Below are positions 21,701 through 24,348 of a stretch of DNA of 24,348 nucleotides, piece by piece. The notes under the pieces are model-generated. The model had not been told where the DNA came from. It made no database searches and worked only from the letters and a program-made list of their open reading frames with translations. Location of the stretch: assembly GCA_000695325.1 (NCBI GenBank), contig AVPN01000203.1:39195-63542 (forward strand). The letters run 5' to 3'. Position 1 is the first letter of the stretch, and every line of letters begins with the position of its first letter. Origin of the DNA: Pleurobrachia bachei (lineage: Eukaryota; Ctenophora; Tentaculata; Cydippida; Pleurobrachiidae). Both the position numbers and the translations under genes were made by a program.

Positions 21701-23981
21701 TACCCCTGTGACGGAAACTGCTCTGCGTCCAAGAAGAGTAAGGTTGTCACCATCGACATGAAGTATTGTTTCACTGTCACCTCTATCGAGATCTCCAACA
21801 AGCACAAGTGCTGCTCCAAGAACTCCGGCAACGTTGTGGTACGTACATTAGATACGTAAATCAGAGAAATAAGAGGCACTGGGCATAGGAGCTCGAAGCA
21901 CGTGCATTACGTAAATTGTACGGCTGGGTTGTTTACTCCCTCATATAATTTGGTTACTAACTCTCCCCCCCCATATAATTTGGTAACTAACTCTCTCCTC
22001 CTCTCTCCCGCAGAAAGGTTGTGAATGTGGAGTACACCACTATGTACGGTGGATACTCCTACTCAGTCAAGGGACCCTTCATGCACGAGCCCACCAAGTT
22101 TGGAAAGACCGCCTACGCTACCCTTAACAAGTGCCTGGCTGCCTGTAACAAGAGTGCCAAGTGCAAGGGATGCAGTTACTTTGGCAAGAAGAAGAAGTAC
22201 TATACTTCCACTGATAGTAAGGTGTACCTCGGAGGAGGCAAGGACAAGGCCTACAGCAAGGGAGGTAAATCTGTCGTTAACAACAGCTACATCTTCGAAT
22301 CCAAGGCATCTGGTACTAAGATCAAGGGAGATTATCTTGACTCAACCACCTACACCAGCCTCGGTAAGGCCATGGAGGCCTGCGCTAAGAAGACTGGATG
22401 TACTGGATTCACCAAGACCGGTAAAAACAAGTACAGACTGGGCAAGACCAGTACCGTTGTAACGAAGAAGGGAATGCAGGCGTATCTCAAGGGAAGCACC
22501 GTGACTGCCTACCATCTGAAACTGTGGCCCCATATGTCCGATATGGTTATCACTGGACAAGGAAAGACCGCCCTGAAGACCAAGAAGAAGGCCATGATTG
22601 CGTGTTCTAAGAACGCCAAGTGTAAGGGACACTTGTTCCACCCTCCTTTCATAATGGTCCGATGGCCACTATCGATATGTGTAAAGTCAGGAGGAGAGGC
22701 CTGGGTCAAGGGATCCTCCTACACTCCTTCCTTCACATATGACAGTAAGTTTAGAGAAGGATAGGGAACTGGGGGAGTTTAGCAGGGAGGGGGAAATATG
22801 GCGAGAGGGGATGGGTGGAAGTAGAAAGTTTAATCAATTTAGTCAATTTCTAACAACTATTTTTAACCCCACTTATAGACACTGTCTGGTACTACAAGGA
22901 CGGTTACAAGACCAGCGGAGACATTGGATTCGGAACCACTAGTTACTCCTCTAAGGACAAGGCGATGTACTGGTGTGTGCGTAACCCCATCTGTAACTCT
23001 GTACACTACACTAACAAGAAGTACCATTTGAGAAGTGGCACCAAGGTCACCGAGGCTGAAAATGACAAGGCCTGGACATATGGAAGTAAGTGACATTAGG
23101 AATTAGAACTAGAAATGAATTTATTAACTAGTTGATATATTTGATATGGTCAAATTGAGACTTGATGTTAACACATCAATTAGTTTCGTCATGTCACTAA
23201 TATTCTGTGTTTCAGCTTCCAAGGTTGACTTCACAAAGGTTGCTCTGCCTGTTGCCGGTGGAATGTGGAACCCCCGCCCCGGATATAAACTGGGTAGCAA
23301 ACTTGAGAAGAAGAAGACCTACAAGACACTACCCTTGGCTGCCAAGGCCTGTTTGGCTAACCCCAAGTGTTCTGGAATCATGTACACTACCAAGACCAAA
23401 ACATACACCATCCATGGGTCCGACCAGGTCTCTTCTGGAAAGGGTAGGTGACCACATTTAAATTACCAGTCGAATCATTTTCCAACCAATGTTATGAGAA
23501 TCAACTAAACTATGCAAGTATGTATTAACCCTTAATCTCAGGATACATCGCATACCCTAAGAAGTATGTCTGTGACGGAGCCTGTAAGGTGACAAAGAAG
23601 GGCAAGGTTCTTTCCATCGACCTCAAGTACTGCTTCAAGGTCCACAGGATGGAGATCTCCAACAAGGCCAACTGCTGCTCCAAGAATACCGGCAAAGTTG
23701 TTGTAAGTATTAAAAACCCTGCAGAAAATATCACCACAAACCTGAACTACCCCTCCTGCAGTCACTATAACGGGAGACATTAAAACCAAATTCTCTCACC
23801 TCAGATCAAGAATGGTTCCAAGACGTGTGCCAGTCTCACGATGAACGGCAAGACATCTGCAATGAAGTTGGATTGTGCCAGTGGAGCCGTGGGTACTAAG
23901 ATCACCATGACCTTCGCTAACATCGGGGATATCAACCTCGTCGGTCTTGGCCTCGTCGTTGAGGGTTCGGATGCGTGCTAA
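251..23981 (+). CDS. Giant secreted modular protein: GGP repeats, two tectonin propellers, ~68 two-Cys modules, F-type-lectin-like end
   Basis: Proposed exons: 251-704, 760-885, 960-3296, 3381-3651, 3793-3900, 4036-4290, 4372-4721, 4789-5068, 5150-5257, 5377-5517, 5648-5978, 6085-6221, 6357-6490, 6597-6723, 6799-7062, 7181-7345, 7535-8227, 8323-8465, 8547-11151, 11257-11413, 11522-11646, 11719-13113, 13193-14245, 14345-15471, 15555-15814, 15880-18189, 18268-18440, 18583-20896, 21035-21241, 21337-21561, 21678-21838, 22018-22744, 22879-23085, 23216-23443, 23542-23702, 23805-23981. Every junction is GT-AG, and phases agree throughout except where two small indels (2693-2706 and near 14629) shift the frame inside exons 3 and 24. 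The start is the only ATG giving a signal peptide (MKLFLLLLAAALLAAA) followed by the Gly-rich frame. The product is about 6,675 residues with no transmembrane segment, so it is probably secreted whole. Codon use is strongly biased to AAG, TAC, ACC and GGA, which fits high expression. Adhesive, slime or matrix function is inference from composition and domains. A split into two or more neighbouring genes is possible, but I see no internal promoter or terminator that requires it. Confidence 0.72.
760..885 (+). other. Exon 2: first tectonin blade of propeller 1
   Basis: After splicing, the exon reads PPPQRALLPKWTRLPGALTS and continues to LWGVNANGEIWEWRG. The order W-x3-PG-x-L, then WGVN-x-NG-x-I, is the tectonin/TECPR repeat signature. 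It is the only blade before the long low-complexity insert. The matching blade of propeller 2 lies at the end of exon 6 and also ends E-W-[KR]-G at a phase-1 intron, which supports the reading that this blade and the five in exons 3-4 make one six-bladed propeller. Confidence 0.75.
1001..1255 (+). repeat. 17 x 15-bp repeat encoding HPKGG
   Basis: The unit CATCCCAAGGGCGGA is repeated 17 times, nearly perfectly; the last copy has CAC for CAT and runs into GGCAAGGGT. In the gene frame it encodes His-Pro-Lys-Gly-Gly, giving 17 evenly spaced histidines. It begins shortly after the start of exon 3 and leads directly into the 43-residue GGP array. A regular His tract could bind zinc, copper or nickel or give pH-dependent charge; this is inference. 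Confidence 0.95.
1261..2705 (+). repeat. 11-copy 129-bp minisatellite encoding a basic 43-residue GGP unit
   Basis: The marker CCCACCTCGT recurs at 1291 and then every 129 bp to 2581, giving 11 copies. Most copies look identical by eye; the first differs slightly at its 5' edge. In the gene frame each unit is runs of GGP broken by one PR and one PRGPKGGKGGPKGGK segment, with six basic and no acidic residues. A diverged copy follows from about 2706. The array leaves several other frames open on both strands, including an antisense GPP-rich frame; those are by-products of the repeat. The array ends in a 7-bp duplication that breaks the frame. Confidence 0.93.
2706..2945 (+). other. Diverged GGP tail joining the array to propeller 1
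   Basis: A less regular version of the array unit (GGPKGGKGGPKGGKGGP, then GGPPRGG and repeated GGP with PRGPRG) in the frame that continues into the tectonin blades. Its codon-level divergence contrasts with the uniform copies upstream, so it is probably the older edge of the array. It ends at GSKGKW, where blade 2 begins. Confidence 0.8.
2946..3651 (+). other. Exons 3 (end) and 4: tectonin blades 2-6 of propeller 1
   Basis: Five tandem repeats start KWHKVAGSL, KWKHIAGAL, KFEKIDGAA, KWAKIDGKL and KWVNVPGKL, and each later has a WGVN/VGVN/FGVN-type strand. Together with exon 2 they make six blades, the number in tachylectin-1-type tectonin propellers. Tectonins bind sugars, lipopolysaccharide or phosphorylated ligands in other organisms; the ligand here is unknown. 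The intron at 3297-3380 is phase 0 and lies between blades 4 and 5. The domain ends in a Gly-rich hinge (GKPQGGGGGGFVEG). Confidence 0.85.
3793..4170 (+). other. Exons 5-6: first two-Cys module and linker
   Basis: Reads GVYLAGYTSGKMIAFKTL, then ALAACAPRKDCGGVTKEP and FTLRKG, ending SWIKG. This is the same module that fills the rest of the protein: a GY-x-G strand, a helix ending AC, Cys after five residues, a GVTK strand and a KG strand. The phase-1 intron at 3901-4035 cuts the module just before the second Cys. The same cut occurs in the matching module of exons 9-10, showing that propeller plus module was duplicated as a block. A Pro/Lys linker leads to propeller 2. Confidence 0.75.
4191..5068 (+). 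other. Exons 6 (end) to 8: second six-bladed tectonin propeller
   Basis: Six repeats begin RWEQFPGRY, KWVTIKGSL, RWKNIKGKL, AWETVQGAA, QWVHVPGSL and QWAMVGGKL, with WGVN/VGVN-type strands after each. Exon borders match those of propeller 1: a phase-1 intron after blade 1 and a phase-0 intron between blades 4 and 5. There is no low-complexity insert here, so this shows the unsplit form of the domain. The hinge that follows is Thr/Lys-rich (STKTTTKTG). Confidence 0.85.
5150..5517 (+). other. Exons 9-10: second two-Cys module
   Basis: Reads VNGAKLNGYSSGKRIAF, then ALQACIRRKDCGGVTRET and FTLRKG. Exon 9 is 108 bp like exon 5, and the phase-1 intron falls at the same codon. It is the duplicate of the module in exons 5-6 and the transition into the long module array. 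Confidence 0.75.
5648..8465 (+). other. Exons 11-18: intron-rich start of the module array (modules 3-10 and most of 11)
   Basis: Exons 5648-5978, 6085-6221, 6357-6490, 6597-6723, 6799-7062, 7181-7345, 7535-8227 and 8323-8465. Core motifs in order: ACYSNTKCKGV, ACASASACNGV, ACSSNAKCTGV, ACMQNKKCVGF, ACATNSACKGF, KCLANAKCGGV, ACAKNAKCMGV, ACKANSKCTGI, ACTSNAKCMGV. Introns cut several modules at different points (before the helix, or right after the second Cys), unlike the later large exons. Modules starting with MYGGYTW or YNGYTWKM are the a-type of the three-module period. Confidence 0.75.
7362..7403. repeat. TG/TTTG-rich simple sequence inside an intron
   Basis: Imperfect TCTGTTTG and TG repeats within the intron 7346-7534, the longest intron of the gene at 189 bp. 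Simple sequence with no visible role. Confidence 0.8.
8547..11151 (+). other. Exon 19: 2.6-kb exon with the end of module 11 and eleven further modules (12-22)
   Basis: A single open exon coding 868 residues. Cores run from ACEKDKACKGF to ACASTSGCKGV. The a-b-c order is clear: a-modules have x-W-x3-xPY-x-LSG starts and end near AYIKKG; b-modules have x-LW/AW starts and KLxGY; c-modules begin SNxYYW and have one or two extra residues between the cysteines (for example CAAKSTSC, CAKAGPAKC). Spacing between like modules is about 640 bp. A sequon, NYT in NNYTWKM, lies near 9353. The exon ends in phase 1. Confidence 0.85.
11257..11646 (+). other. Exons 20-21: one c-type module split by a phase-2 intron
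   Basis: Begins GMTAYIMGD, then SNNYNWTPKKKYQL and ACAKSSTCTG/FTKYGDKNYKINTG. The intron 11414-11521 divides the codon just after the second Cys (GG/A). The frame requires the donor GTAGGT at 11414. Confidence 0.75.
11719..13113 (+). other. Exon 22: six modules (a-b-c-a-b-c)
   Basis: Codes 465 residues with cores ACEKDKACLGF, VCAGSTSCKGI, ACLTSSKCNGV, ACAANTKCLGV, ACSKAAGCKGV and ACASKASTCSGV. It ends with the linker YKSSFTYIHANSKK, which is copied at the end of exon 23. The donor GTAAGT at 13114 is phase 1. Confidence 0.85.
13071..15350 (+). repeat. Two-copy ~1.15-kb tandem duplication including an intron (exons 23 and 24)
   Basis: The segment from about 13071 to 14202 is repeated from 14203 onward; exons 13193-14245 and 14345-15471 carry the copies, 1,152 bp apart. 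Each holds modules a-b-c-a-b. In the first copy the last b-module is cut at SATSAFTA and fused to the linker YKSSFTYIHANSKK; in the second it continues with ACAKTSACQGV. The first two modules and the last part are near-identical, while the c-module between them differs clearly (SYYWTTIDG against DYYWSELDG) and so do the intron middles. Copy 2 has one extra base near 14629 that breaks the frame. Confidence 0.88.
15555..18440 (+). other. Exons 25-27: twelve modules (40-51)
   Basis: Exons 15555-15814, 15880-18189 and 18268-18440. Exon 26 alone codes 770 residues with ten cores, from ACAGNKKCKGF to ACAKSSKCNGV. One module has a longer inter-Cys span (GCLKNKKKGCNGF). Exon 27 ends in phase 0 within its module; the continuation TKKSNYKIYKKG is in exon 28. 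The a-b-c order continues, with a-modules at about 16560, 17250 and 17940. Confidence 0.8.
18583..20896 (+). other. Exon 28: ten modules (52-61), including a perfect protein-level duplication
   Basis: Codes about 771 residues. Modules c-a-b (18648-19286) are repeated as c-a-b (19287-19925), followed by c-a-b-c. From about 20188 (KVEYSIYYTYFYKVDGPF) starts the block that is duplicated again further downstream. Its first module is cysteine-rich (KKCLTACNKSTKCKGCSY). The exon ends at TYDS in phase 1. Confidence 0.85.
18648..19925 (+). repeat. Two-copy 639-bp in-exon tandem duplication (c-a-b modules)
   Basis: 18648-19286 and 19287-19925 are direct copies, 213 codons each. I count about a dozen base differences, for example ATCGCC/ATTGCC, TACACC/TATACC and AAGTCTTCT/AAATCCTCT, and none changes the protein. 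The unit is exactly one a-b-c period in rotated order, so the frame and the super-repeat order stay intact. Confidence 0.92.
20188..21838 (+). other. Block A: exon 28 end to exon 31, modules 59-63 and first lectin-like exon
   Basis: Exon 28 end, then 21035-21241 (TVWYYKEGY, KCARNPICNSVHY), 21337-21561 (WNPRPGYKL, ACMKNSACNGVHY) and 21678-21838 (YIAYPRKYPCDGNC, then TIDMKYCFTVTSIEISN and CCSKNSGNVV). The last exon resembles the middle of an F-type lectin. No partner of the final exon 36 follows; the next exon is the start of block B instead. Confidence 0.75.
21839..22017 (+). other. Intron joining block A to block B, with duplicated branch-point region
   Basis: Donor GTACGT at 21839. Two acceptor AGs lie close together: CGCAG ending at 22013 and AAAG ending at 22017. 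Only the second keeps the frame into VVNVEYTTMYGGY. A roughly 30-bp element (CATATAATTTGGT, then ACTAAC, then pyrimidines) occurs twice, at about 21942-21970 and 21972-21998, so two TACTAAC/TAACTAAC-type branch sites are present. Confidence 0.65.
22018..23702 (+). other. Block B: exons 32-35, duplicate of block A
   Basis: Exons 22018-22744, 22879-23085, 23216-23443 and 23542-23702. The first and third pairs with block A share order and phases, and two exon pairs have identical lengths (207 and 161 bp). Motifs match in order: CLAACNKSAKCKGCSY, ACAKKTGCTGF, TVWYYKDGYKTSG, NPICNSVHY, WNPRPGYKL, YIAYPKKYVCDGAC, CFKVHRMEISNKANCCSK. The stretch 22630-22688 does not match block A and looks inverted. 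The last exon ends in phase 0 and joins exon 36. Confidence 0.75.
23542..23981 (+). other. Exons 35-36: C-terminal F-type-lectin-like domain
   Basis: About 113 residues: YIAYPKKYVCDGAC, LSIDLKYCFKVHRMEISN, KANCCSKNTGKVV, then exon 36 IKNGSKTCASLTMNG, MKLDCASGAVGTKITM and LGLVVEGSDAC-stop. The order VDL-x3-[YF]-x-V-x2-[VI]-x-I-x-N, CC, V-x-V, C, C, [LV]-x-[VL]-[VE] resembles the later strands of fucolectin-type F5/8 domains, including the CC pair. The N-terminal half and the His-Arg-Arg sugar-binding set are not obvious, so sugar binding is unproven. The protein ends in Cys. Confidence 0.45.
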
Positions 23982-23984
23982 AGA

Positions 23985-23990
23985 AATAAA
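23985..23990 (+). terminator. AATAAA polyadenylation signal close to the stop
   Basis: AATAAA begins four bases after the TAA stop. Use of this signal would give a 3'UTR of only about 20-30 nt. An ATTAAA lies at 24122-24127 and another AATAAA at 24312-24317; either could give a longer 3'UTR. Confidence 0.6.
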
Positions 23991-24348
23991 CAGATAAATG
24001 TTTAGCGTCCATCAAATTGTATAAATTGGAAGTAGTATTTTGTTATCTGCTGTGCGGAGTACAATATACATTTTAGCTTTCTGTGAAAGTAAATGTTGTA
24101 TGATCTACTAACTACTTTTCTATTAAACTGACTTTATCCATTCTTATCTAACAACAAATCCATCGCTAAGTCGGAAAGTAAGTTTTCTCGCGACGTCTGA
24201 TTTCGATTGGAGAGTGGAGACGATTGGGATTTCAATCGTGATGATGCAGGCCTTGGCAAACCCTGCTGCAGCAGGCTTGTTGAGTCAACTGCTGGCGAGA
24301 TAGGGATCCCTAATAAAGTTGTGACTTGTCACCAAACATGTGGTTCCC
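23991..24348. other. 3' flank without assigned gene
   Basis: AT-rich to about 24170, then more GC-rich. It holds a 7-bp inverted repeat around a 6-nt loop (24220-24239), a 14-bp palindrome CCTGCTGCAGCAGG (24262-24275), and a short reading frame 24241-24303 (MMQALANPAAAGLLSQLLAR) that stops eight bases before AATAAA at 24312. It could be the 3' end of a longer 3'UTR or the last exon of another gene. I cannot assign it. Confidence 0.4.

Noticed and set aside
24220-24275. Histone-type 3' stem-loop or small RNA gene
   Set aside because: The stem and loop sequences do not match the histone 3' hairpin or any RNA gene I recognise; short palindromes of this size occur by chance.
1-24348. Mobile elements, tRNA or rRNA genes
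   Set aside because: I found no transposase or polymerase motifs, no terminal repeats and no cloverleaf-like sequence. All long repeats lie inside the coding sequence of the one gene.

Overview
The window holds what I read as one complete, giant eukaryotic protein-coding gene on the + strand, from a signal-peptide ATG at 251 to a stop at 23979-23981. It has about 36 exons, about 20.0 kb of coding sequence and roughly 6,675 residues. All 35 introns are short (55-189 bp), GT-AG, with pyrimidine tracts and CTAAC/CTGAC-like branch sites, and 25 of 35 are phase 1. Short introns, domain shuffling by phase-1 exons, tectonin repeats, Gly/Pro-rich repeats and a signal peptide suggest a small-genome aquatic invertebrate or early-branching animal (sponge-like or ctenophore-like gene structure). 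The species cannot be fixed from the sequence.

Layout. (1) 1-250: CT microsatellite and AT-rich 5' flank. (2) 251-2950: signal peptide, then Gly-Gly-Pro low-complexity sequence in exon 1, one tectonin blade in exon 2, and in exon 3 a 17-copy HPKGG tract followed by 11 near-identical copies of a 129-bp (43-residue) basic GGP unit. (3) 760-5068: two six-bladed tectonin beta-propellers. The first is split after blade 1 by the low-complexity insert. Each propeller is followed by one two-cysteine module (exons 5-6 and 9-10). (4) 5648-23443: a very long run of the same two-cysteine module, about 68 in total of about 70-75 residues each, with a core like ACAKNSKCNGVTKEGTKKY. The modules come in a repeating a-b-c order, so the larger unit is about 213 residues. 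(5) 21678-21838 and 23542-23981: Cys-rich exons resembling the second half of an F-type (fucolectin) lectin domain, the second one ending the protein. (6) 23982-24348: poly(A) signals and otherwise unassigned flank.

The protein should be secreted, very basic and rich in Lys, Tyr, Thr, Gly and Ser, with propeller and lectin-like ends. My inference is an extracellular slime, adhesive or matrix protein whose module array is long, elastic and disulfide-stabilised, with sugar- or surface-binding heads. I do not recognise the module as a named family; a distant PAN/apple relation is possible.

The gene is actively rearranging. I see a 639-bp in-exon tandem duplication whose visible differences are all silent, a roughly 1.15-kb duplication spanning an intron, a roughly 1.85-kb duplication of the last four module and lectin exons, a probable 57-bp internal inversion, and two small indels (7 bp at 2693-2706, 1 bp near 14629) that break the reading frame inside recently duplicated sequence. 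Those two breaks are either assembly/polishing errors or real null changes, and they matter for any automatic gene model.
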